The notes beneath the pieces were generated by a model. The model saw only the letters and a list, made by a program, of their open reading frames with translations. It was not told where the DNA came from and did not search any database. From NCBI RefSeq assembly GCF_016587375.1, contig NZ_BNJG01000001.1, forward strand, positions 3,540,001 through 3,604,000: 64,000 bases of DNA, given 5' to 3'. The stretch is from Ktedonobacter robiniae (GTDB lineage: Bacteria; Chloroflexota; Ktedonobacteria; Ktedonobacterales; Ktedonobacteraceae). Made by a program: the position numbers and the translations under genes. Below, piece by piece: positions 26,282-35,133 of the stretch. Each line of letters opens with the position of its first letter. Position 1 is the first letter of the stretch.

Positions 26282-27244
26282 TCATGCATAGCGTATGCGC
26301 GGGTCCATGACGGCATAGAGGATATCCGCTAGTAGATTAAAGAGAACCACAAAGACCGCGCTTAGTATCAGGATTGCCAGCAAGACGGGATAATCGCGGT
26401 GCTCTGCCGAGTCCAGGAAGAGTCTTCCCATGCCGGGCCAGGCGAAGACGCTTTCGGTAATTGCCGCGCCGCCGGCGACCGAGCCAAAGTCGATGGCGAC
26501 AACCGTAATTAGTGGGATAACCGCGTTGCGCAACGCGTGTCGCCTCAGAAGCGGAATGGGGGGGAGTCCCTTGGCGCGGGCGGTGCGGATATAATCCTGG
26601 CGTGTGACTTCAAGCATACTTGAGCGCATATAGCGGCTCCAGCGTGCGGTAAAGGTCAGGGCCAGGACGGTCATGGGCAGGATGAGGTGAATGAGATGGT
26701 CGAGCAAACCATTAAAAAAGTCATAGGTGTAACCTGCGGTCACGTCTCCCGATGGGGGCAGCCAGCCAAGCCAGCGTGAGAAAATCTCCTGCATGAGTAG
26801 GCCCAGCAAGAAGATAGGGAGCGAGATACCTACATAGGTCAGTGTCGTCACAAAGTAATCTGTCAGTCTCCCCTGACGCGTCGCGGAGAGCGTTCCCAAC
26901 GTGATCGCGATGAAGAGCGCCAACAGCAGGGCCAGGGAGAAGAGCTCCAACGTCGAAGGAAAGTGGTCGAGAATGACGGAGGAGACGGTCTGGTTGGTGA
27001 AGAATGAGTAGCCAAAGTTGCCATGTAGTGCGCTCACCAGCCATTTAAGGTACTGGATAGGCACCGGGTCATCTAATCCCAGGCTGGCGCGTAAGGCCTG
27101 GCGTCCCGCTTCATCCAAGTTGGGGTTATAGAGCACCTCTTCGGGTCCACCCGGCAGGAGGTGGATGAGGGTGAACATAAAGATGGAGAGCAGGAAAAGG
27201 AGTGGAAGCGCTTGAAGCAAGCGCCTGATCACATATCGTCCCAT
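26282..27244 (-). CDS. Peptide ABC transporter permease, OppB/DppB type
   Basis: This 320-residue membrane permease has the OppB pattern: MGRYVIRRLLQALPLLFLLS at the N-terminus, an outside loop of about 50 residues ending in PVPIQYLKWLV, and the cytoplasmic loop DYIRTARAKGLPPIPLLRRH. It ends in DILYAVMDPRIRYA. The ATG at 27244 has GGAG 7 bases upstream. It pairs with the downstream OppC-type permease. Confidence 0.93.
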   Translation of the reverse strand: MGRYVIRRLLQALPLLFLLSIFMFTLIHLLPGGPEEVLYNPNLDEAGRQALRASLGLDDPVPIQYLKWLVSALHGNFGYSFFTNQTVSSVILDHFPSTLELFSLALLLALFIAITLGTLSATRQGRLTDYFVTTLTYVGISLPIFLLGLLMQEIFSRWLGWLPPSGDVTAGYTYDFFNGLLDHLIHLILPMTVLALTFTARWSRYMRSSMLEVTRQDYIRTARAKGLPPIPLLRRHALRNAVIPLITVVAIDFGSVAGGAAITESVFAWPGMGRLFLDSAEHRDYPVLLAILILSAVFVVLFNLLADILYAVMDPRIRYA

Positions 27245-27366
27245 AGAGATCTCCAGTACTGCTAGAGGTATATGGACAACCAACATTTATAGTGTAACAT
27301 AGCCATCCCTGCGTAAAAGCCATTTCGTATGATGCGCTCTAGTTGACTAGATATACAAGCTATTCC

Positions 27367-27429
27367 GGGTAATGAGTGTGATGCGGGTTGGCAGCCTTCG
27401 GCTGCCAACCCGCATCACACTCATTACCC
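27367..27429. terminator. 30-bp perfect hairpin between binding-protein and permease genes
   Basis: Arms 27367-27396 and 27400-27429 are perfect complements with a 3-base loop. It follows the binding-protein stop codon by about 50 bases and lacks a U-tract. Placed inside a transporter operon, it may reduce expression of the downstream permeases relative to the binding protein or protect the 3' end of the binding-protein mRNA. Confidence 0.6.
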
Positions 27430-27482
27430 AGGCGAGCGTCATAGGCGCGAGAAGTCACGCCAACACGTTGCCTCTAGAATGT

Positions 27483-29171
27483 CTAGGCGGGACACTTGCC
27501 GTTGTCGCACCACCACTGTGCTACACCAACGGTCTCGGAGTTGGCGAAGGGCCCCGGCTTATAGTTGTGGGTACCCTTCTTATGGATTTCAAGGTCGATC
27601 AGGTTGTAGAGGCCGATAAACGGTAACTTGTCCAGCATCGCCTGGTGAATCTGGTTAAAGATCTGCTGGCGCTGTGTGGGATCGGATATGGCCTGCTCCT
27701 GCTGAAAGAGCTGATCAAGGCCTGAGTCGCAGAAGAAGTTCAGATTCTGCCCATGTGGTGGAATCTGGTTGCAGGCGAAAGAGGCAGCGTCATCGGGATC
27801 ATATGTGTAAGAACTGGCCCACTCCGCCAGGTCATACTTTCCAGGTTGCCCAGCATTAAGGAAGGGGCCGAAGAAGGTGCTACCGGGATAGTTGGTGATG
27901 TCCAGCTTGATACCAATCTTGGCGAAGTTGGCTTGGATCAAGGCCTGGTCTTTCTCACGCCAGTGGTTATTGGCCGTGGTCGAATACTGGAACTCCAGCC
28001 GTTGTCCACCCTTCTGGCGCACATTATCGCTGCCTAGCTTCCAGCCAGCATCGTCGAGCAGCTTGTTTGCTCCCGCGATGTCAAATGCAGGACACTGTAA
28101 GTCTTGCTGGTAGCCAGGATGATAGGCAGGACCGTGATCGGTACACAGGGGAATAGCCTGTCCTAGGCGCGCCACCTGCTGTAGTTGCTGGCGGTCGATG
28201 GCCATGGCCATGGCCTTACGTACGTTGATGTCTTTAAAGATGGGGTTATTGGAGTTAATGTGTAGGCCCTCATAGCTCGCGGACGGATTGGTCACGATCT
28301 CGTAGTTTGAAAGGGCTTTATAGGATGGCGTCTTGGTGACGTCCAGGAACCAGGCCGAGTCGGCGGTGCCAGCCTGGAGATCCTTCAGGATGGTATCCTG
28401 GCTGGGGACGGCGCGGAAGACGATCTCATCCAGGTAAGGTAGCCCCTGGGAGGCCAGGTAGTAGTTGTCGTTGCGTACGACGGTGTAGTGATCTCCAGGC
28501 TTGCTCTCCTTCATCTTGAAGGGGCCACTGGTCACCTGGGGATCGAGTCCCTCGGTCTTTTTAATTTCCCCCGGATTCATGCTCTCGAAATGATGCTTGG
28601 GCAGGGGCGCGAGAGCACCATCGGTCCAGGACGCGATAAAGGGAGCATAGGGCTTTGAGAGGTGGAATGTGATCGAGAGCTTGTCGGAAGAGACCTCTGC
28701 CGACTCGATCAGGTGAATAGCGACGGTGTTGGCTGCTGCAAAGCTCGGATTACTCCAGGTCTTCCAGCTAAAATAAACATCGTCGGCGTTCAGTGGTTGT
28801 CCATCGGACCATTTTAAGCCAGGCTTGAGGGTGAATTTCCAGGTTTTAAGATCAGAGCTGATCCCGCCATTCTGCTGCGTTGGCAGGTCGGTGGCGAGCG
28901 CAGGATGAATCTGTCCAGAAGCATCGCCTTCAAAGAGTGCGGAGTAAAGGGTTCCATCTACCATGTTCGCGAACGTCTGCACTGACGCGTTAGGGATGAG
29001 TGCATCTGGCTCGTTGAAGAGATCGTCAACCCAGATACCACCACGCTGGGGTTTACTCGTATTGCTGGTAGTTGGCGTCCCCTGAGGGGCGCAGGCGCTG
29101 GCGAAGAGCATCAGCACCGAGGAGAGCGCGACAAGTATCGTCAGGAAGCGTGAACCAGGTCGCTTGACCAT
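27483..29171 (-). CDS. Peptide ABC transporter substrate-binding lipoprotein, OppA/DppA type
   Basis: This 562-residue protein belongs to solute-binding family 5. A signal peptide ends in a lipobox (LMLFASACAP). Family motifs include LKTWKFTLKPGLKWSDGQPL, TSGPFKMKESKPGDHYTVVR and KDINVRKAMAMAIDRQQL. The start at 29171 has AAGGAGG a few bases upstream. It delivers a peptide-like ligand to the permeases encoded downstream; linkage to D-aminoacylase and a D-serine-dehydratase-like enzyme suggests D-amino-acid-containing peptides or N-acyl-D-amino acids, but the sequence alone does not show ligand choice. Confidence 0.93.
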   Translation of the reverse strand: MVKRPGSRFLTILVALSSVLMLFASACAPQGTPTTSNTSKPQRGGIWVDDLFNEPDALIPNASVQTFANMVDGTLYSALFEGDASGQIHPALATDLPTQQNGGISSDLKTWKFTLKPGLKWSDGQPLNADDVYFSWKTWSNPSFAAANTVAIHLIESAEVSSDKLSITFHLSKPYAPFIASWTDGALAPLPKHHFESMNPGEIKKTEGLDPQVTSGPFKMKESKPGDHYTVVRNDNYYLASQGLPYLDEIVFRAVPSQDTILKDLQAGTADSAWFLDVTKTPSYKALSNYEIVTNPSASYEGLHINSNNPIFKDINVRKAMAMAIDRQQLQQVARLGQAIPLCTDHGPAYHPGYQQDLQCPAFDIAGANKLLDDAGWKLGSDNVRQKGGQRLEFQYSTTANNHWREKDQALIQANFAKIGIKLDITNYPGSTFFGPFLNAGQPGKYDLAEWASSYTYDPDDAASFACNQIPPHGQNLNFFCDSGLDQLFQQEQAISDPTQRQQIFNQIHQAMLDKLPFIGLYNLIDLEIHKKGTHNYKPGPFANSETVGVAQWWCDNGKCPA

Positions 29172-29434
29172 TTGATCCTCCTTGCAGATAAGGGCGAACA
29201 GGTAGCGTGTTGAGATTGGCTGTATAAGCATGTTCCCTCGTGCTTATTTTTACGCTACCTCTTCAACAGTTTGAAAATGCGTTTCCTTTGTCGCTGGCTT
29301 GCTTGGGGATATATACGTAGCATAACATACAAACAAGCCTTTATTGAAGTCTAGTTTGTATTTGCCATATACTACGCAAACTATCCCTTAATACTCACAA
29401 GGAAGAGCTAATAGCGGTCAGTTGTCGAAGCGTT

Positions 29435-31039
29435 TTATTTGTGCCCATCGATGTTGTCCAGGAGCAGGCTGGCGCAGAGGAGTGCATGCTGGCGTTGCTG
29501 GGGCGAGAGGGTCGAGAACGTCAGTGTGCGCAAGGCGTTGTGAAGGAGCGCAATAAAGTATTCGCTCATATCGTCATTGCTGAGCCTATCCAGGTGGCGA
29601 ACCATACGGCGAATGTGGATGACGGTGAGGTAGGCCTTGCGTAGGGCGGCATTCTCTGTCTGGAAGGTAGCTTCAGCCTGTGCTAACTGGGTGAAACGCG
29701 TGATGCGGCAGAGCGCCTCCTCCATGTGCAGGCGTTCCTCCAGCGAGGCTGCGCGCGAGGTCAGTAATTGGAAGCGTACGACAGAGTCAAGCATCGCCAG
29801 GTCGCGTAGGTAATGTCCCTGACCTGTGCTACAGAAATCAATCAGCCATGCTCGGTGCTCCTCGTCAATGAGAATGTTATGCTGATTGAGATCGCCATGC
29901 GTCGTGCTGATATAGGTGGAGCGACGGAAGGGGCGTGTTGCTGCGGGCAGGGGATCGGTGAAGGTGCGCTCATCGTCGAGGGCGCGTAACGAGAAGCGCT
30001 GTTTGGGGTGAGGTACAATCAGGCCATCCAGGGTCTCCTCTAGCGGACGCGAGGCCTCACCAAAGGTCTGGTTATAGTTTTCGGTGAGATCACAGAGCTG
30101 CTGGCGTCCCAAATTCGCGTACCAGGATTTACAGGTATCAAAAAAGAGGTTATCGAGAACTTGCTGGATGGCCTCGCTGTCTGCCTTCTGGTAGAAGGTG
30201 CCAAAATCTTCCAACTGCTCATTCGCCGTTCCGAGCAACGAATAGATGATACCTCCCAATAAGGGCGTATAGCGTACGCTCTGGACCATCGTGTTACGCC
30301 CGCCACCGATAAAGGGGAGAACATAGGTATTAAAGTTGGTGTTCTCCTTCTCGATCTTCTGCGTTGCGCCAAATTTGGTGACCACGACGCGTGCCCCACC
30401 ATACGGATTAAAGGGCTGCACGAGCATGACCCCTGTGCCACTAAAACCCGGGGCCAGCGGCCTGACCAGAACACTGTTCGCCGTGCCAAAAAGGCGGCAA
30501 AGAAGATCTGCCAGTTCTTCACGTATCTGCTGATAGCGCTGGGTGCCGGGGCGAATCCGTTCACGCTGGATATCGATGTGTGAGAGTACCTGTTCTTCGG
30601 CTTCGAGTGGCTCCCAGTGGATTTCTAGCTCCAGGTTGATCTTTTTTAGTGCTTCGCGTACGCATGTTAGTAGCTTATCGGGACTGAAACGATCCTTGGG
30701 TAGAAAGTCTGCTACCTTGTGATCATGAAAGGCTTCGTGTACATGGTCGAAGGTACCGTGTGCCGAGAGAATCACAATTTGCAGCGCGTCATTGAGGCTG
30801 TACTGGCTCAAGATCTTGAGCATGGCGACGCCTTCAAAGTTGCTAATATCCGATGAGTTCATGCGCAAGTCGAGAATGAGCAGGTGGAAAAAGGTGTCCT
30901 GTAGCTTTTGGAAAGCCGCGTCAATGGTGGCTGCGCTGTCGACCAGGTAATTCTCGGCCTGCAAGATCTCTGTAAGCTCTTCACGCCATTGAGGTAGGTC
31001 ATCCACAATGAGTATGCGTCCATGCCGCTGCTGTGCCAT
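29435..31039 (-). CDS. Response regulator receiver fused to an aminoglycoside-phosphotransferase-like kinase domain
   Basis: From the ATG at 31039 (GAGAGGAG upstream) the protein has 534 residues. Residues 8-130 are a receiver (ILIVDDLPQ, phospho-acceptor Asp57 in LLILDLRM, VILSAHG, FLPKDRF). After a linker, residues from about 180 form a kinase-like module: VLVRPLAPGFSGTGVMLVQP, then VVTKFG, and the catalytic HGDLNQHNIL (381-390) with IDF (Asp401), as in aminoglycoside phosphotransferases. This is not a DNA-binding output, so the phosphorylated receiver probably controls a small-molecule or protein kinase. From memory it resembles the TCAD9-type domain described in NTPase-centred conflict systems; this is unverified. 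The gene lies 100 bases downstream of the multi-GAF kinase gene. Confidence 0.8.
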   Translation of the reverse strand: MAQQRHGRILIVDDLPQWREELTEILQAENYLVDSAATIDAAFQKLQDTFFHLLILDLRMNSSDISNFEGVAMLKILSQYSLNDALQIVILSAHGTFDHVHEAFHDHKVADFLPKDRFSPDKLLTCVREALKKINLELEIHWEPLEAEEQVLSHIDIQRERIRPGTQRYQQIREELADLLCRLFGTANSVLVRPLAPGFSGTGVMLVQPFNPYGGARVVVTKFGATQKIEKENTNFNTYVLPFIGGGRNTMVQSVRYTPLLGGIIYSLLGTANEQLEDFGTFYQKADSEAIQQVLDNLFFDTCKSWYANLGRQQLCDLTENYNQTFGEASRPLEETLDGLIVPHPKQRFSLRALDDERTFTDPLPAATRPFRRSTYISTTHGDLNQHNILIDEEHRAWLIDFCSTGQGHYLRDLAMLDSVVRFQLLTSRAASLEERLHMEEALCRITRFTQLAQAEATFQTENAALRKAYLTVIHIRRMVRHLDRLSNDDMSEYFIALLHNALRTLTFSTLSPQQRQHALLCASLLLDNIDGHK

Positions 31040-31139
31040 TGTCCAGTACTCCTCTCTTTGCCAGAATTGATTACGCGTCACGCTCTCTACCTCTTAGACG
31101 ATGTGTCACCGCGTTTCTTGAAAAAGCCATTGTCCTTTT

Positions 31140-34100
31140 CTACTCCTTTGGTAGCAGCAGCGTAAAAGTGACGCCAGGGCCATCGGGGTTGTCTTCAAAC
31201 CAGAGATACCCATGCTGGCGTAAGGCGTTGCGGCGGGCGCTCCAGAGGCCAAAGCCCGAGCTGCCCTTGGTGGAGTAGAATAGACTAAAGACCTTGTTCT
31301 TGATGTGTGGCTCGATGCCCTTGCCGTTATCACTAACCTGGATGGCAACCTTATCTTTCTGGTTATAGGCACGCAAGCTTAAGCGTCCAGTGGGTTGCTG
31401 CTGCATGGCCTCTATCGCATTATTAATTAGGTTACGCAGGATGTCATGGGCGAGAGCTTCGCGCACATGCACATGGCCAGCATCTGGCGCGATATCCTGG
31501 TATACCTCGATATGGGCCGGGATGTGACTCTGGAGGATGGCGCTCTCAAGGAGCGTACGCGGTGAGATAGAGATTTTTTCGTCGGCAGCCCCTGGACCCG
31601 GATCTGTGATCACTTCTTTGAGTTCTGTACTCAGGTCAAGAACCGTACGTACCGACTTCTCCGTCTTGTCGAGCTTACTTTCTATAATTTCATCACGCAT
31701 ATGATGATAGTCCAGGCGTCGTTTTATGCTGGAAATATAGGTTTCGACCAGGCCAAGATCATTGCCCAGGCGATGGGTCAACTCGAAGGCCGATTGCCCG
31801 ATCAGACTCACCTCCTCGGCGGCCCTGGCGCGCTGTTCGGACTCTAACCGGGCCTGTGACACTTCCAGGCGATAAATGGTACTCCCAAGCTGCTGAGCCA
31901 GGCTATCATAGAATTCGATATCGGTCTTGCCAAAGTGTCCTGCTTCACGATGGACCAGGGTGAGTGTGCCATACAGGCGTCTGTCGAAGCGAATGGGGAG
32001 GAGGAGCATGGCCTGACCATCTCTGGGTTCTGGCTGCGAGGTGGATGTATAAGCCTGCTTGCCGATAATGATCTTCTCATGATGTTTGAGGATCAACTGA
32101 TAATGCTGCTCAGCGGTGCTGATGGGTCCATGTTCATGTAGGATGCCTGGTGCGGAGAAGCGCAGACGCTGGAGTGCATCAGCGTGCTCATCATAGCGGC
32201 ACAGTTCAACATAGCTCTGGCTATAGTGTTCCGCTAGTTGAAAAACGATCTGGTATCCTTGCTCGAGCTGGCTGATATCGTTGAGTTCTCCCAATTCGCG
32301 ACTGGCGCGATACAGTAGGGCGAAGTGTTGCTTCTCCTTCTCTGCCTCCTGGTAAAGCTCGGCGTTGCGTAAGGCGACAATCGCCAGGTCGGCCAGTCCC
32401 TGGAGCAGGCGCTCATCGCTCTCATCAAAGGCCTGTTCTTCTGGACTCTCGATATTGAGCACACCTTTGAGCTCACCATTGACGAGCATCGGCACGGCCA
32501 GCTCTGAGCGCGTATCCTGAATGTAGCGCAGGTAGATCTCTTTCCAGCCTGGCTGTGAGGGATCGATATTCAACAGTTGCCTGGTGCGGGCAACCTGTCC
32601 GACGATGCCTTCGTTCACGCTATGTTCCCTTCCTTTCTTATCGGGTAAGACGCCACGCTCGGCAGCCATCCAGAGGACTTGCTCTTCGCGATCATAGAGC
32701 ATGAGGCAGCCCGTACGCGATTTGTTTTGCATGAGTTCGAGCGCTTTATCGAGGATAAGCGCAAAGACACGCTTCGTTTCTAGCTGGCTGGTAAGCTCCT
32801 TGCTAATGGCGTAGAGCGCCTGCCGTTCGTTGGCGAGGCGCTTCTCTCGTTCATAGGCCTGAGCTTTGGCAATGGCCAGTACGGCCTGTCCAGCCAGCGT
32901 CTCCAGAAATTCCTGGTCTTCCTGGTGAAATGCGCCGATACGCGTGCTTTCAAAATTGAGCACACCAATGGCTTGCTCGCCATTAAGAAGGGGAATATCT
33001 AATTCGGAGTTGGTATCAGGCACCTTATTGATATAGAGGCTGCTCCAGGGAGCATCGCTATGCACGTTATCAACGCGCACTGAACGTTTGTAGTGAATGG
33101 CCCAATTGGTCAGGCCGCGCCCCTCAGAGAAGGGGATTTTAAAGGGCTGCTTTAGAACGGCATGGGTCCCATAGGCGGCTTTGGCCTCAAGTGTTTGTTT
33201 CTTGCGATCATAGAGCATGATACATGCCCCTTCGACGGGGACATAGGTAAGGGCCTGGTGTAAGAGCGTCTCCAGAAGCGCCTCCAGGTCGAGTGTGCTA
33301 TTCAGCTCTTTATCAATGCGTTGTAAGATTTCTAGCTCGCGTACCCTGCGTTGTAGGAGACTATTGAAGGTCTGCGCGTTGCGGATCGCGATGGCGGCAA
33401 AGTGGGCCAGGCCTTCAATCAGCAGCTTTTGCGACCGGTCGAAATATTGGCTTTGCTCGTAGAAGATGAAGAGGACTCCAACCGCTTCCACGTCCACACG
33501 TAAGGGCACAATGGCCAGTGATTTAATGCCTTCCTGGACCAGGGGGAGCCGAACTCTTTTGAGTAGTGGCTCGCGGGTCGAGCTACATGTAGGTTCAAAA
33601 AGGGTATGGGGATGGAAGGTCATATGCTCGGTCACCTGTTCTTGCCAGTCTCTCACCAGGGGGTCATGCTTGAGGATATGAGATGGTTCGCCGCTCAGGA
33701 GGCGCTCTGGTGGTGTTGGGTCATAGGTAGTGCCGACCAGGGTGGGTTTCAGAACAACGCGTTTGGCCCCGCTTGCGATCTGGATGCGCTCTATGATCTC
33801 TCTAAGGGGATAATGGAGCTGGCTGGTGAGCAGGCGACCGGCCTCATTAAGCTGTGTCAGACTATCATAAAGGCGGATATTATTGATAGCCATGAGGATA
33901 TGGTTGCCCAGCACTTGCAGAATAGCCATATCTTCATGCGTGTAGGCATATGGGTGGGGATGCTGGACGGAGAGCACACCCAGAGGAATCTCCCCCAGTA
34001 GCAGAGGGACGAAGATAAAGGATTCCTTGGGCAAGGTGCCACGCACCGGAGCGATATGAAAAGGTAGCTGCTGAGCCTGGCTACTGAGATGTTCGACCAG

Positions 34101-34898
34101 GACAGGGCGACGTGTTTGTAAGACATACTTGCTGGCCCCACTGGGTGGGCGATCTCCTTCGCGAATCGCATTTCCCTCATCGATGCCATAGAGGTCACGC
34201 GTATGCGTTGGGGCCTGGTAGATCGCCAGCATCAGAGCATGGCGAGCATCGAGCAGATTATTTAAGAGTGGATAGAGGGTAGGAAGCAGGGTATCAATGG
34301 ATATAACCTCCTGGTTGATAACCTGCCCAATATGCGTCACCTCGCGGTAACGTTGCAGCATCCATGTCTCTTGTAAGACGAATGTTGCCAATCTGGAAAA
34401 TTGCTTCAATAGCTCCTCTTCGAGAGAAGTTGATGGGGATAATTCACGGAAGGCCAGGGTGAGCATCGCAAAAGGAGGATGACCTGGTCGATTGCTCAGA
34501 GCAAAAGAGATTAAGGAATGTACCTGCTCTGCCCGTGTATAGTCGGAGTGATAGAGAGGCCTTGCCCGCAAGTCTGAGACATAAAGGATTTCTGGCTGTA
34601 TCTCCTGAACCTCTCGCGAGAGGGAGGGGGCTATGGTCTCCTCGCGAAGGATATGCGCGCGCGGCGCGGCAGGCGACGAGTCTCTCTGCTGTCTCTCGGC
34701 GTAGAGGGCACGTGCGTAGTGAAACGTTCCTGTGACGGGATGATAGGCGGTCAGAATGCAGATATCAGGTGTAAAGAGGGCGCGCGCCTGCTCTGCTATG
34801 TGCAGGAGCGCTTCAGCGAGATTCCCGCGCTCATATATCTCAGCCGTGAGCCGCTGCGCAAGCTGAGCAAGGGGGATTGAGGAGAATGGGGAGCGCAT
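31140..34898 (-). CDS. Multi-GAF sensor histidine kinase
   Basis: From the ATG at 34898 (GTGGAGGA 8 bases upstream) the protein has 1252 residues. It holds about six successive GAF domains, recognisable by repeats such as ELDIPLLNGEQAIGVLNFES and ELAVPMLVNGELKGVLNIES (about 20-1020), then a short DHp segment with probable phospho-acceptor His1042 (FELTHRLGNDLGL). The HATPase_c domain follows: NLINNAIEAM, SDNGKGIEPHIK, FYSTKGSSGFGLWSARR. No membrane segments are seen, so it senses a cytoplasmic ligand or redox/light signal through the GAF modules. It is probably the partner of the downstream receiver-kinase fusion. Confidence 0.92.
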   Translation of the reverse strand: MRSPFSSIPLAQLAQRLTAEIYERGNLAEALLHIAEQARALFTPDICILTAYHPVTGTFHYARALYAERQQRDSSPAAPRAHILREETIAPSLSREVQEIQPEILYVSDLRARPLYHSDYTRAEQVHSLISFALSNRPGHPPFAMLTLAFRELSPSTSLEEELLKQFSRLATFVLQETWMLQRYREVTHIGQVINQEVISIDTLLPTLYPLLNNLLDARHALMLAIYQAPTHTRDLYGIDEGNAIREGDRPPSGASKYVLQTRRPVLVEHLSSQAQQLPFHIAPVRGTLPKESFIFVPLLLGEIPLGVLSVQHPHPYAYTHEDMAILQVLGNHILMAINNIRLYDSLTQLNEAGRLLTSQLHYPLREIIERIQIASGAKRVVLKPTLVGTTYDPTPPERLLSGEPSHILKHDPLVRDWQEQVTEHMTFHPHTLFEPTCSSTREPLLKRVRLPLVQEGIKSLAIVPLRVDVEAVGVLFIFYEQSQYFDRSQKLLIEGLAHFAAIAIRNAQTFNSLLQRRVRELEILQRIDKELNSTLDLEALLETLLHQALTYVPVEGACIMLYDRKKQTLEAKAAYGTHAVLKQPFKIPFSEGRGLTNWAIHYKRSVRVDNVHSDAPWSSLYINKVPDTNSELDIPLLNGEQAIGVLNFESTRIGAFHQEDQEFLETLAGQAVLAIAKAQAYEREKRLANERQALYAISKELTSQLETKRVFALILDKALELMQNKSRTGCLMLYDREEQVLWMAAERGVLPDKKGREHSVNEGIVGQVARTRQLLNIDPSQPGWKEIYLRYIQDTRSELAVPMLVNGELKGVLNIESPEEQAFDESDERLLQGLADLAIVALRNAELYQEAEKEKQHFALLYRASRELGELNDISQLEQGYQIVFQLAEHYSQSYVELCRYDEHADALQRLRFSAPGILHEHGPISTAEQHYQLILKHHEKIIIGKQAYTSTSQPEPRDGQAMLLLPIRFDRRLYGTLTLVHREAGHFGKTDIEFYDSLAQQLGSTIYRLEVSQARLESEQRARAAEEVSLIGQSAFELTHRLGNDLGLVETYISSIKRRLDYHHMRDEIIESKLDKTEKSVRTVLDLSTELKEVITDPGPGAADEKISISPRTLLESAILQSHIPAHIEVYQDIAPDAGHVHVREALAHDILRNLINNAIEAMQQQPTGRLSLRAYNQKDKVAIQVSDNGKGIEPHIKNKVFSLFYSTKGSSGFGLWSARRNALRQHGYLWFEDNPDGPGVTFTLLLPKE

Positions 34899-34950
34899 AG
34901 TGTATTCCTCCACCTGAAAATAGAATACGTTAGATGTTTTTGCAAATATA

Positions 34951-34979
34951 TTGTAGTATTGAGTGTACTTTGTTATGCT
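34951..34979 (+). promoter_or_regulatory. Candidate promoter in the divergent region before the STAND gene
   Basis: TTGTAG (34951-34956) and TATGCT (34974-34979) are 17 bases apart in an AT-rich stretch about 155 bases upstream of the STAND gene. A 14-bp palindrome (AAAACAATTGTTTT, 34984-34997) lies just downstream and could be an operator. Matches to consensus are partial. Confidence 0.3.
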
Positions 34980-35133
34980 AACAAAAACAATTGTTTTGTA
35001 GCTAGCTCCTGTTTTGAAGATACTCTAAGCACGTTGGTGGGAGAACCCCATATATGGGACAGGTGGGGGACATCTAGGGGGCATCGTTCGCTTTTTTTAG
35101 AATGCCAGGACCATTTGTATCAAAGGGATTTAC

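Noticed and set aside
29327..29361. ATACAAAC...GTTTGTAT inverted repeat upstream of the peptide-binding protein gene
   Set aside because: The 8-bp arms are AT-rich with a 19-base spacer and can easily arise by chance.
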